Shown piece by piece: positions 17,175-26,395 of a DNA stretch of 26,441 nt (positions are counted from its first letter, which is position 1; each line of letters opens with the position of its first letter). The stretch comes from Dunaliella salina (lineage: Eukaryota; Chlorophyta; Chlorophyceae; Chlamydomonadales; Dunaliellaceae), in the NCBI GenBank assembly GCA_002284615.2, contig MU069753.1, positions 291,527 through 317,967 on the forward strand. Direction: 5' to 3'. A program made the translations under genes and the position numbers. The notes under the pieces were generated by a model. It was not told the origin of the DNA, did no database searches, and worked only from the letters and a program-made list of their open reading frames with translations.

Positions 17175-18056
17175 TCCACAATGTGCGTGCCCCAGCCCGC
17201 TTACCGAGACACATGCATTTAAATCTGTCTCAACATGTCGTGAGGAATGTTAGCCGTTTAAGACTTAGGGCACACAGACTGAAGGTGGAGACAGCGGCTT
17301 GGGATTCTCAAAACTCTCTCTTGTGTGATTGCTGCTCTTGTGATGAGATTCAGGATGAAGTACATGCCCCTTTGACGTGCAGACATTGCTTGCTTCCGAT
17401 TGTACGCCCACAAACTTCGAGTTGAAACTTCTCATTGGCATGGACATGCACCTCAATGTGATTTATGTGTTTCAGAACAATGGCAGGATGAAAAGCACGT
17501 CATTTTTCTCTGCCCTTGCAACTTCCTATGCTGTCTTAGAAGAAAGCACGCACATCTTTCTACTGCCTTTCCTGCTCAGAGTGTAGTGTCAGATGATACA
17601 GGATCTTTCTTTTTTTCTGATGCTTGCTCTCTGGATGTAGCTCGTTTTTTTTCCAAAACCAAGATACTCAGATCTGAGTCTAGACTTATCGCTTCATCTC
17701 TGAGCTTATGGATTTCTTTCAGCACACCGAGCAGCCAAACTATCTGGCTGGAGGTTATGTTCCCTTGTAAACCTTGTAAGTCTTTGACGTGCAGAAACGC
17801 AGATGTTTGAGATTTGAGGAGAAAGTATGCTCACCTGTCCAACTGCTTCTCAGGTGTTTTTTCAATGGAACAACCTTATTTACAGCAAGTTGGTGTCCAG
17901 GCTGTGCATGATTTCCTCTCGCAACACAACAACAGGCTTGATTTGTTTATTTTCTGAGCTTATGGATATCATGTTGGCTGGCGAGGACCAGTCACAGGCC
18001 GATCAGTCGAACAATCTGGCTGAAGGTCCTCCCATTCAAATCTGTAAATCTGTAAA
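17175..18056 (+). mobile_element. F3: 5'-truncated F-type element inserted in F2
   Basis: It is flanked by a perfect 12-bp direct repeat, TCTGAACCTCTC, at 17163-17174 and 18057-18068. The insert repeats a domain F2 has just passed (NVRAPARLPRHM, LSQHVVRNVSRLRLRAHRLK) and continues CDCCSCDEIQDEVHAPLTC, then after insert Y the C-terminal part ending LMDIMLAGEDQSQADQSNN. The 3' end carries CTGTAAAT-CTGTAAAT repeats. It is nearly identical to the end of F1 (about 8846-9300), so it belongs to the F1 subfamily and looks younger than F2. Confidence 0.9.
17384..17781 (+). mobile_element. Y: 398-bp 3' end of an F-type element nested in F3
   Basis: It is bounded by a perfect 14-bp target-site duplication, CTTTGACGTGCAGA, at 17370-17383 and 17782-17795. 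The frame reads RLYAHKLRVETSHW, then the knuckle CDLCVSEQWQDEKHVIFLC (C-x2-C-x9-H-x4-C), then SLWISF and a 3' end TTGTAAACC-TTGTAAGT. It differs clearly from F1/F3 in sequence, so it is a separate F subfamily. Only the last fifth or so of the ORF is present, the usual result of incomplete reverse transcription. Confidence 0.9.
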
Positions 18057-18068
18057 TCTGAACCTCTC

Positions 18069-18472
18069 AGGCCATATCCTGCATAATGTTAGTCAATTCA
18101 GATTGCATGCTCACACCCTGCGTGTTGGCAGAGCTATTTGGTCCCAGGGTGAGGAGTCTGCCATTTGTGATAGGTGCAACATCCAGGAGGATCAAGATGA
18201 GGCCCATGTCCTCTTTAAGTGCCTGTGTCCTGAGGTGTGCCTAGTTGGGCGGATGCATTTGGAGCTGTTTCAACAGTTAGCCAGTTTCTCTCAAACTGAA
18301 CCTTGCGTGCAACATGTCGCCACACCCTTGATCTTTAATTTTCTTTCCCAGGAGAACAACAAGCTTTTCCATTACATCTCAGAGTTCATGGATTTTGGAC
18401 TGGCGTAGACCAGTCACAGACTGATCAGCCAAACGCTCTGGCTGAAGGTCCCTAGACATTGTAACCTCATTC
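18069..18472 (+). pseudogene. F2 C-terminal end with zinc knuckle and 3' end
   Basis: The F2 ORF resumes after F3 at LNLSGHILHNVSQFRLHAH, then the knuckle CDRCNIQEDQDEAHVLFKC, LELFQQLASFSQ, FLSQENNKLFHYISEFMDFG and a TAG at 18406-18408. The frame is open over this whole 110-codon stretch. The 3' end GACATTGTAACCTC precedes the right copy of the ATCCGGAGG duplication. F4 carries the same end with CATTGTAACCATTGTAA. Confidence 0.85.
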
Positions 18473-18481
18473 ATCCGGAGG

Positions 18482-18829
18482 ATCACACCCAACTTGTTGT
18501 CGCTGGTTGGGAATGTTGAAGGTTGGAAATGAACTCACCAGCAAAGGATCAGCCTGAGTCTCAGGCTGTAGGCCACCCCTTGTAAACCCCTGTACCTGGA
18601 AAGCCAGGACAGACGACGTCAAAACGCTTCAGGGCTTCTGCTAATTTAAGAAAAGCAACCTTATTTCACGTCTCACTGAGGTCAAAAAGCAGTTCAATTT
18701 TAAGGCTGACAAGGCTGAACTCCAACCGTTTTTGCAGTGTTTCAGGAACTTTTCCTTTAATAAAATGGCCGCCCTTCTAGGTGGATTCAGCGATTAACCT
18801 TAACATAAATTGTAGATTTCCATTAAAGC
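18482..18829. other. Spacer between F2 and F4
   Basis: No gene recognised. The last part (about 18780-18829) reads into the D-type tail that resumes after F4, so some of this spacer may be the decayed upstream part of a plus-strand D element. Confidence 0.5.
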
Positions 18830-18840
18830 AAGAAATTGCC

Positions 18841-19944
18841 TCTTTTCTCTGAGCATGTTGCTGGTGCTGTCATGGCTGCTTCTGGTCGCATTTCCCAATT
18901 TGTGCGTGATTATGAGTTGGATAGTAGTCTGAGGGCTGCCCTCTGGCTTGGGAAGACGTACTTGGTTCCGGCAGCTATGTATGGCAGCCAGGTCTGGGCT
19001 ACTGGTTTTTTGCAACAGGATTCAGTGTTCAAAAGTGATCTGCAGGTCAGGCACTCGGGTTTTTTGAAGCGCATTCTAGGGGTGAAGCGCTCCACTTCCA
19101 ACTGGGCAGTTCTGCGAGAGTGTGGACATGAGCCTCTGCAATTCAATTGGTTTAGAGGCGTGTTAAAGATGTATAACAGCATGCTGAGCAGCAACAGCAA
19201 CACTCCGCAAGGTGATTCAGGCTGACTATCAAATACACCCCAGAGCGCCGAACTGCTGGACTGCGCAAGTGCTTGATGGTTTTCAAGGGTTGAGCAAGTG
19301 TGATGAGTATGTGCGAGCGTTCCAAATTGGTGATCCTGTTAGGCTGCAAGAATTTGCTGATGATTTGAGGTTGCGATTGCGTAAGGTCTGGCACACTGAT
19401 GACGATCATGCTCCACACTTGCCAATGCCTCGCAACTCTGTGGCCATTTACAAGGCTTTCTTTGGTGTTCCTTTTCCTTCAAGTGTGCGTGCCCCTGTGG
19501 GAACCCCTCATCACATGTACCTGAACCTGTCAAGACATGTATTGCGTAATGTCAGCCGTTTCAGATTACGTGCTCACACCTTGCGAGCAGACTGTGCGAT
19601 TTGGTCCCGTGAACAGATTTCTCCTATTTGTGATAGATACAGCTTGCATGAGGATCAAGATGAAGTTCATGTGCTTCTCAAGTGTTCATGTCCTGAGGCA
19701 GGCCAGATCCGGCGTACGTACATAGAGCTGTTTCAATGAATTGATCATTTCTCCCAAGCTGAAGCTTGTGTGCAACAGGTCAGCATTCCTATTATTTCTG
19801 ATTTTCTTTCCCAGCAGAACAACAAACTTCCTCATTGTATTTCTGAGCTTATGGATTTGTTTATGGCTGGCGTAGACCAGTCACAGACTGATTGGCCGAA
19901 CGACATGGCTGAAGGTCCCCAAGACATTGTAACCATTGTAAGGA
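18841..19944 (+). mobile_element. F4: 5'-truncated F-type element inserted in a D tail
   Basis: It is flanked by a perfect 11-bp target-site duplication, AAGAAATTGCC, at 18830-18840 and 19945-19955. The ORF starts in the RT thumb (SEHVAGAVMAASGRISQFVR, LGKTYLVPAAMYGSQVW, LGVKRSTSNWAVLRECGHEP), shifts frame near 19205, and continues VIQADYQIHP, IGDPVRLQEFADDLRLRLRK, FFGVPFPSSVRAP, the knuckle C-D-R-Y...H...C and LELF-like sequence. A TGA at 19737-19739 lies where F2 has Gln; the frame stays open beyond it through FLSQQNNKLPHCISELMDLF. The knuckle's second Cys is Tyr (CDRY). The 3' end is CATTGTAACCATTGTAAGG. Confidence 0.9.
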
Positions 19945-20078
19945 AAGAAATTGCCCTTCATACAATTCTATTAGGTGTGGGTGTGGTCATTTACACCCCC
20001 ACACATTGGAGCCAATGAAAGATCTTGGTCTTGACACCAACAAGGCTACCAAACTTGCTCTGAAGCTTCATGCTCATT
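19945..20078 (+). pseudogene. D-type C-terminal tail fragment (D4), plus strand
   Basis: Immediately right of F4 the frame reads KEIALHTILLGVGVVIYTP, then after a one-base shift HTLEPMKDLGLDTNKATKLA and LKLHAH followed by TGA. This matches D2 (IHPILLGVGGTIYTEDTLKQ, LGLDHQRATKLA, QLHAH). Removing F4 joins it to QE at the left duplication, in frame. It is the target into which F4 inserted and, like 1740-2004, lies opposite to D1 and D2. Confidence 0.75.
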
Positions 20079-21194
20079 GATGCGGATAGTGTTTTCACTG
20101 CCTGCTTAGTTCTTCATTTCTCTTCCTTTCTTTTCAAGAAATTGCGTTGCTTTTGGCAAGGGTTCTGGAGAGCAACACTTACACAGTAGAAATTGCAACG
20201 AATCGAAACACAGATTGGAGCCAAAGCCAGGGCATACCACATCACCCTGGTCATGCACACTGCAAAGGACCAAATGGGAGTATTGCAGCCCAGGAACAAA
20301 AAAACCGAATGATGAATAACACACATCTTACAAACCAAAAAATTTGATGCTTTTTTTGCTGTTGCGTTGTGCGCCACATGCACTGATGCAACATTGCGGT
20401 GATGACGATGCCCGTGGTTTCAATGAGCATGTACAGTAAAGTGCAGACCTCGCCATCCCCACTCAAATGGTACAGGATAATGCCAGCAAGGGCCAAACAG
20501 AGCTTCATGCCCAGAGGTAAAAATGAGAGCAGCATGCGCGCCTATCCAGAAGTGCTGCAGCTCCCGCGGCAGCCTGAGGCTCCATCACACACCAATGTAA
20601 TTGCTGTCTAAAGCTCTACCCAAAATCGTTTTGAATTGCCAAAATATGTACCAAATGACTTCCTATTGTTGTACAAACAGAAGCTACCAAGACAAGGCAG
20701 GCCTCCACTTCTTCCAGCGTGCTTCCAGGGCAAGATCTTCACCAAAAAAATTGGCAGATGTGAGCAACGAACAATACTCGTTGCATTATTTTCCATAGTC
20801 CTTGCGAGCAACAGGAAGCACAAAAAAGAATGCTGTTAATAGTGCAAAAGTAGCAAGGGGAGAGACCTTTGATACACTTGCCCTGCATTCTTGAGGGTGT
20901 CCAAACAGCATTGATCTGAGGTCTCCCAGCGGACAGCATGGCTTGGAACCGCCAGTGCATGACTCATTCAAAAAAAAACAAATGTACCTTGGCAATGCTG
21001 ACTTTCTACATTTCTGGAGATTTCTTCACACTCGCACAAGGCCCTCGCCACACCACACATGCCCCCCACAACCGTGCCTCCTTATTATGCACAAACCAGT
21101 GTGACCACGATGCAGCAGGGAGCATACCTACAAGCACAGCCCTGCCCCTGTGCTTCTTCTTACAGCATGCAGGCAACCTATCAGCCGAGCCAGA
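20079..21194. other. Region downstream of the DUF506 gene; possible membrane-protein exons
   Basis: No family recognised. On the minus strand two hydrophobic open stretches stand out: 20995-20786, with SPLATFALLTAFFFVLPVAR, and 20535-20251, with LGMKLCLALAGIILYHL and LIETTGIVITAML. They could be exons of a membrane protein on the same strand as the DUF506 gene, or chance reading. I could not define matching splice sites. A TGTAA, the usual green-algal polyadenylation signal, is on the minus strand at 21160-21164, about 30 bases past the DUF506 stop. Confidence 0.3.
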
Positions 21195-21984
21195 TTAGGC
21201 CTGTTGAGCATATTGCACCTTACGCAGCACAGGCTGGCTCTCGTGTGCAGCACCCATGGACACTGCACGGGCGGGCTCTACAGGCATGCGCACACAGGTG
21301 GGGGCAACTTGCTGGTGCAGCTGCACAGACAGAAGCGATGTGCGCCTGCTGCTGCTGCTGTCGCTGCTGCTGCAGCTGCGGGGGGAGGTGGGAGGGGGAG
21401 GGGATGGAGAGCGGCACCGGGCCTCCTGTTCCTGCTGCTGCTGCAAGTGCAAGGGGGCAGAGTTGCTGCGGTTTGCTGCTGGGGCAGGGGCAGCTCCTGC
21501 AGCCGTTGCGGCAGCTGCAGCTGCTGCAATGGGGCTATTCACGATTGGGGAGGCCTGGTAATTGCACCAAGTCTCCAGCGTGGCCATCTGGCGCGCCATC
21601 TCCTCCTGCTCCCGTTTTGCGCGCACCTCCGCGAAGGGGTTCGCACCAGGTGGGGATGGCTCCTGTTGCTGAGGGGGTGGCACTGCATAGTCCCTCGCTC
21701 CAAATGGCATCCAAGTCTCTGCCGCAGCTGCTGCCATGTCGGGTGCGGAGGGCGGGGGAGCGTGGAAGGAGGAGGCGAAGGGTGTGTCCTTGGCGTGCAA
21801 GGGCAGCCACTTGCTGAGCATGGCGCTGGTGCGCCGCCAGGGAGCGAGGGTCAGGCCTCGAGCAGCAAAGGACTCAGCCATCTGCAGGTAAGGCCAGTAC
21901 AAACAAATTTGTTGGCATAGAAAGTGAAGCTCTCGTGCTGTTGCGACATGTTTGCGCTAGCAGGTGTGCATAGCAGACACGTGT

Positions 21985-22043
<59 letters not shown>

Positions 22044-25000
22044 GGGGGGGGGGGGGGGGGGGGGGGAGGTTCGGCAAACATGATCTAGTGAAAGCAGAGT
22101 GCAGAAGGAGCACCCTGAAAAATGAACATGCGGATTGCAGTCAGATTGCTGCAGATACATGCAGCATGAGGGTAGCAGCAGGAATCAGCAGGAGGGAGGA
22201 TGGAGGATGTGCGCTGGAGATACGCGCAATACGAGAGCAGCAGGAATCACCAGGAGGGAGGATGGAGGATGCGTGCTGCAGCTACATGCAGGGTGAGAGC
22301 AGCAGGAAACACTAGAGGGAAACTGAGGATGTGTGCTGCAGCACACTGCAAATCCTTTTTTTTTTTTTTTCAGCTGGGGACCTTCAGGACTCAGAAGGCA
22401 CAGGTAGCCTTCAATGTCAGTCCAATGACTCTGGATACAAATTTGGCCCAGCCAAAGAAACATTTTCTGAGTGTAATGGATGAGTGCAGAAACAAAGCCT
22501 TTCATGCTCTCGATCTGAATTCTGGCACAGCACCCTGTCATCACACAACATCAATTCTTGCAGGGTCCTAAAAAGGCAAAACTGAACTTCTGGAGCCTCA
22601 GCTGCGCACATATCCATATGCCAATAAACATTTGTCGGAGTGCTTAAGCTGCTTGTTGCCTTTGAATAGACCTCCATCCATGCTCACCTCAGCGCACAGC
22701 AGCTCCACAATGGCAATGAGGTGCACGCGGGAGCCCACGTACACCACAGGCACTGACTCCAGCAGCTTTGCATAGTGCTCAGTGGGGTGGGGGATTTGGA
22801 ACTGCTCACGGAAGTAAGGGTCCACAAACAGCTCCAGGCCCTCAAAATCACCCTTGGTGCACTTCACCACCAGGAACTCGTACTGGAGCAGGCGGAAGCA
22901 GGCACCAGGCGCAGTGCTGGGGCCTGAGCTTTGCCCAGCACCCAGAGCACGACGGCAGACCACATCGTACCTGCCAGAGCACAGGAGAAAGTAAATGCAC
23001 CTCACCATGGCGCCTGCACGTCAGACGGTCATCCATAGACTGTGCGTGCTGGCTAACGCTGGTTGTTCCTAACGACTTCACGTCTTGTCAAAATAGCTTT
23101 GTGTGTAATCAACTCATACAAGCACTACTGGCAGTTGTCACAAGCGTATTTTCCAGTCACAATTCTAAGCATTCATGTGCTCATATTGCAACCATGCGAC
23201 TTACAATCATTTCAATTTCCTTCACTGCAAGAACTGCAGAGGACGATTGTGGCAAGCTCAGAAAGAGTGAAAAGAGTTGAACAGGTCTGCAGGCTGATAT
23301 CCAGCACCCATGGTGTGCCACACTTTGCGATGGCACCTTTGTATGAAAGGGCTTTTATGAGAGCAAAGCTTGTTGCTGACAGGTGCACGAGGCCTATTGT
23401 GCAAATTGTCACTCTTAAACTCATTCACGCAAAATCATGTGAACAAGGAGCACAGAACCAAAAGAGTGCACGCAAGCAAGCTCTCTTTAAAGAAAGAACG
23501 CCTGCCATGCATGTAGCCAATGTTGAACTCATGCCAGACCATGTGCACACAGAGTCGAGAGTGCACGCGAGCAAGCCCTTAGGAATGAAAGGACGACTCA
23601 AGTGTGTGCAAAGCTTATTGCTGACAGGTGCCGGAGGACTGCCGTTTATTAAGCAGGTTGCTCTGAACTCGCGTCAGATCATGCACAGCACTAACACCAA
23701 CAAAGCGCACACAAGCAAGCCACGTAGAAGCTGTACAGGTCTGGACATCACCTTCAGGACTTTCGATTTGCAAGACTGTGCTCTTTCTTGCTCTTTTTTT
23801 GCACACAAGCAAGCCACGTAGAAGCTGGACATGTCTGGACATCACCTTCAGGACTCTCGATTTGCAAGACTGTGCTCTTTCCGAGCATTGACAGACTTAC
23901 CCGACAGCTGCCAGCCTGGACGCCAGCACAATGCTGTCCACACGCTCATCCTCATCCTCCATGATGATCTGGTTCTTGAAGGACACCACATCTGCTCGGA
24001 GCTGCGGGTCAAGAACAATGATCCGAGCCCAAGGTCAAAGGCCGCTCATTGGAAACAAGAAAAAACAACTTAGAACAAGGGGCAGGCGTCTACATGCTCC
24101 AACTCATGTCGGGAAGGAGCCATTCACATCCCGGTTTGACTGCACAGGGGTTCCACCTGTTGGCAAGCACTCAGGCCTGCAAAGCACAGCCTGGGAATCT
24201 TCCATCAGCTACTTTGATTTTATGGAGGAGCATGCCACAGTTGACTGCGTGCATTGGCCACACCTGACCGTGAGGTCAATGCGCACACACGCGCGTGGCA
24301 CATGAACGGTGGATGGCCAACTGGACAAGCTGCCAGGCAGGGGTGCCTGCTCCATTGCCTTTCTACTTCATCAGGCTCACTCAGGAGTCAGGGTGCTTTG
24401 TGCTACTGTGGGTTGCATGCATAAGGAAGCCACACACTTGACCGCGTGGCCAAGGCAAACACACGGGTGGCACATGAACGGTGCATGGTCAAGAGGGCAG
24501 GGATGCCTACACCCAGGCATTCCTTTCTACTTCATCAGGCTCACTCATAGGAGAGCACCATTGATGCTGGTGTGGGATGCATACATACAGGAGGCACCTG
24601 TGGCTTCCCTAAACTGCCCAATGCACGCGCACATGCGTGGCACATGAGCGGCGTGTGGTCCAATGGAGAACAGGCTGCCAGGCAGGGATACCTGCACCAC
24701 TGCCTTTCTACTTCAACAGGCTCACGGGAGTCTAGTGTGCTCAGTGCTGGAGGGGGGTGCAAGCAAGGAAGGTGAAGGCAGTCATTACAGCTCAGCTGTT
24801 TCGAGTGCAATGTTTTTCCGTTTCCACCCGTGCATTGCTTTGAATTGATGACCCGTGCATTGTTTTGAATTGATGGCGTGCGCGTACCTTGAAGGAATTC
24901 ACTCGCGCGTGTGCCAGGGGTGTGTGTGCGCCTCGAGTGATGTGCGTGTATATGTGGAATGCGAATCGCGGGCAGCAGATGCGGCCCTGCTGTACCATCC

Positions 25001-25358
25001 TGCGCATCTCAAGCCTTACCTCCGATGGGAAGCCCACGCTCAGGCGTGTGTGTGCCAGCAGGCGTGTGCGCTGCAGCCTCAGCCTCTGGGCACTCTCCTG
25101 CGCTTCACTGGCTTGTGTCCCGCCGTTGTCATCTGTGGAGGGCAGGTCCACCTGTGTGCACACAGCCAAGGGCCGTTTGCTTCTTGCTCCTGTGCTGTAC
25201 CGTACTGTATTGCCAGCTGTACTGCAGGTGCAGCATCTACGAACCTCCATTGAGAAGGGCAGCGTGCGTCCGTGGTCCTCCTCACTGTAATTACCCAGCG
25301 GCGGGGAAAATGCCACATTGCCCGCGACTGGCACATAGCGGCGCGTGAGCACCTCCAT
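21195..25358 (-). CDS. DUF506 / PDDEXK_6 family protein, four exons
   Basis: Exons on the minus strand: 25358-25020, 24001-23901, 22970-22688 and 21881-21195 (TAA stop), giving 469 residues. All introns are GT-AG (donors GAG|GTAAGG, CGG|GTAAGT, GAG|GTGAGC; acceptors CCCGCAG, CTGGCAG, CCTGCAG) and the phases agree (0, 2, 0). Joined protein shows the family core: LRADVVSFKNQI, VDSIVLASRLAAVGYDVVCR, YEFLVV, LELFVDPYFREQFQIPHPT, YAKLLESVPVVYVG, MAESFAARGLTLAPWRR and MLSKWLP. These correspond to plant DUF506 blocks such as LxxxGYDAxxC, DxDFRxQFEIAR, LPxIFVG and PPWRxxxYMxxKW. The family has a nuclease-like PDDEXK fold but no established function. After KWLP comes about 200 residues of Ala/Gln/Pro/Ser low complexity. 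The start ATG has an in-frame stop 9 bases upstream and a good context, but the 5' end may be incomplete. A 93-nt in-frame segment in exon 1 (GTTCGT to CACACAG) could be an extra intron. Confidence 0.85.
21987..22066. repeat. (GT)27 followed by 24 G, in a DUF506 intron
   Basis: GT repeats run from 21987 to 22041, then a C, then an unbroken run of 24 G at 22043-22066. In the sense of the DUF506 gene (minus strand) this is C24 followed by (CA)n, within the last intron (21882-22687). The plus-strand G run could form a G-quadruplex. Length calls in such tracts are error-prone. Confidence 0.95.
22151..22345. repeat. About 62-bp tandem repeat, 3 copies, in a DUF506 intron
   Basis: Units begin near 22151, 22216 and 22278. 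Each contains AGCAGCAGGAA, then GGAGGGAGGATGGAGGATG (diverged in the third) and ends in GTGCGCTG/GTGCTGCAG. They lie in the same intron as the (GT)n-G24 tract. Confidence 0.85.
23706..23882. repeat. 95-bp-period direct repeat, 2 copies, in a DUF506 intron
   Basis: An 82-base unit starting GCACACAAGCAAGCCACGTA is repeated at 23801 with few mismatches, separated by a T-rich spacer. It lies in the intron 22971-23900 just before the donor side of exon 2. More diverged relatives (GCACGCAAGCAAGC, GCTGACAGGTGC) occur at about 23350-23640 with a period near 250. Confidence 0.85.
24293..24775. repeat. About 170-bp tandem repeat, 3 copies, in a DUF506 intron
   Basis: Units begin with GCGTGGCACATGAACGGTG or a variant at about 24293, 24465 and 24635. 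Each also contains GCAGGG(A/G)TGCCT and TTTCTACTTCATCAGGCTCAC at similar offsets. They fill much of the first intron (24002-25019). No transposon ends are seen, so this looks like a minisatellite. Confidence 0.85.
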
Positions 25359-25750
25359 TCTAAATTAAAGATGTCTGTGTATGTTTTATTGGAACGGGTT
25401 AAAAAAGGGAGAGGGCTGAGTGCGTGCATGCACGGATACTCAAGCATATCCGAATTGACCACTTCATGGTCCATGTGCTTTGAATTCACAATCAATCAAT
25501 CAAACACACACTATCAATTAAACTCTTTAAGCTGAAGTCAATCACCAACAGGGAAAGATAGGAAAGGGTAGGAAAGGATTGCATAGCTGTTTACACCTGC
25601 CGCAAGCGGGGGCAGCTCAAGAAAGAGCACATGTGCCTGTAACCAGGCAGTCCAATCAATCAGAGCCCTTCCCAGCTTAATTCCCCGTCACAAAGACCCC
25701 CTGCCGTGATGATGGGGCGGGTGTGGTCAAGGCAGAGGCTTGCACCATAC

Positions 25751-25836
25751 CTGTCATTTGGGAAGGTGCTTCCAGGAGACTCCTTTGACTGGCCCTCAGA
25801 CCACAAAGGTGCAAGTGGTATTTGTGCTGGGATGTC
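25751..25836 (-). other. Possible upstream exon of the DUF506 gene
   Basis: An 86-nt open stretch on the minus strand sits between a strong acceptor (C-rich tract then CTCCAG) and a good donor (ACAG|GTATGG). It would encode DIPAQIPLAPLW and end in NDR with phase 2. The TTTAG just before the first ATG of the DUF506 gene (acceptor ending at 25360) would receive it in the right phase, giving N-D-R-M-E-V. This fits the splicing rules but has no homology support. Alternatively ATG 25358 is the true start. Confidence 0.3.
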
Positions 25837-26395
25837 CTGGAGGGGGGGCGCATGCCTACCAACAGCGGGTTTCCACAAAACAAGGCATCAACACAGCCAT
25901 CTGCAACTGCAGCCTCTTTGCGGAATGAGCTACAAAGTGCCGCCTCCTCCAGGGAAATCTGAGCTGGCAGCCACCTTGCACAGGTGGGCAAATTGGTTTT
26001 ACATTGGCTCTGCACAGGTTTATCCACAGCGCAAATCGCTGGTGCCCGTGATCAGCCGTCCGTGGAACATGCATAACCGACGAAGATAGCATCCCCCAGG
26101 CCGCAGTGGGCCCATGAAGGGGGTTTGTGCATGAAATGCTTGCTCAACCTTCTGCTCTGCCACCTCTTACTTGGACCATCAATAACATGGTAATGACAAC
26201 TGACAGGGGCTCAAGTTTTTGGTGGGAAGGTGCATGGGGCCCACATGCGGTCTGCAGCTCAGCTTGCCTGCCCACGTGCACATGAATGAATGGAATGAGT
26301 GGAATGAATGAATGCAGCATCCATTGCTACTTTTGTAGGAGAAGTACTGCCAAGTGCTGTCCATCATCTATGCGACAGGAGCAAGGAAAAGAGGA
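25837..26395. other. No recognisable gene
   Basis: Overlapping open frames occur on both strands between about 25677 and 26092. None has a recognisable domain. More 5' exons or the promoter of the DUF506 gene may lie here, but nothing specific can be supported. A short GAATG-rich run lies at about 26283-26314. Confidence 0.4.

Larger units (their letters stand above)
11595..18472 (+). mobile_element. F2: APE-type non-LTR retrotransposon split by four insertions
   Basis: One RT element can be followed through 11595-12676, 14330-14354, 16352-16394, 16513-17174 and 18069-18472. ATCCGGAGG occurs at 11586-11594 and again at 18473-18481, directly after the 3' end, and fits a 9-bp target-site duplication. 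The interruptions are a hAT relic (12677-14329), D2 (14355-16351), S3 (16395-16512) and F3 (17175-18056, itself holding Y). At each break the protein homology resumes where it left off, for example FKYL | GMVFHKCL | NMEKSSKHVAGA. The copy is 5' truncated, starting between APE and RT. Its 3' end contains GACATTGTAACC. Confidence 0.8.

Noticed and set aside
21059..21920. Two plus-strand frames of about 250 codons
   Set aside because: They lie opposite the last DUF506 exon and are kept open by its low-complexity composition; the minus frame has the family motifs and splice sites.
21983..22113. Frames of poly(Thr-His) or poly(Cys-Val) with Pro/Gly runs
   Set aside because: They are translations of the (GT)n-G24 microsatellite inside an intron.
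22768..23280. Plus-strand frame of 170 codons
   Set aside because: It is antisense to the DUF506 exon at 22970-22688 and runs into an intron; no motif was found.
25837..26092. Further 5' exons of the DUF506 gene (for example the segment with ISLEEAALCSSF)
   Set aside because: The candidate donor lies only about 24 bases before the next acceptor, too short for an intron, and no family motif supports it.
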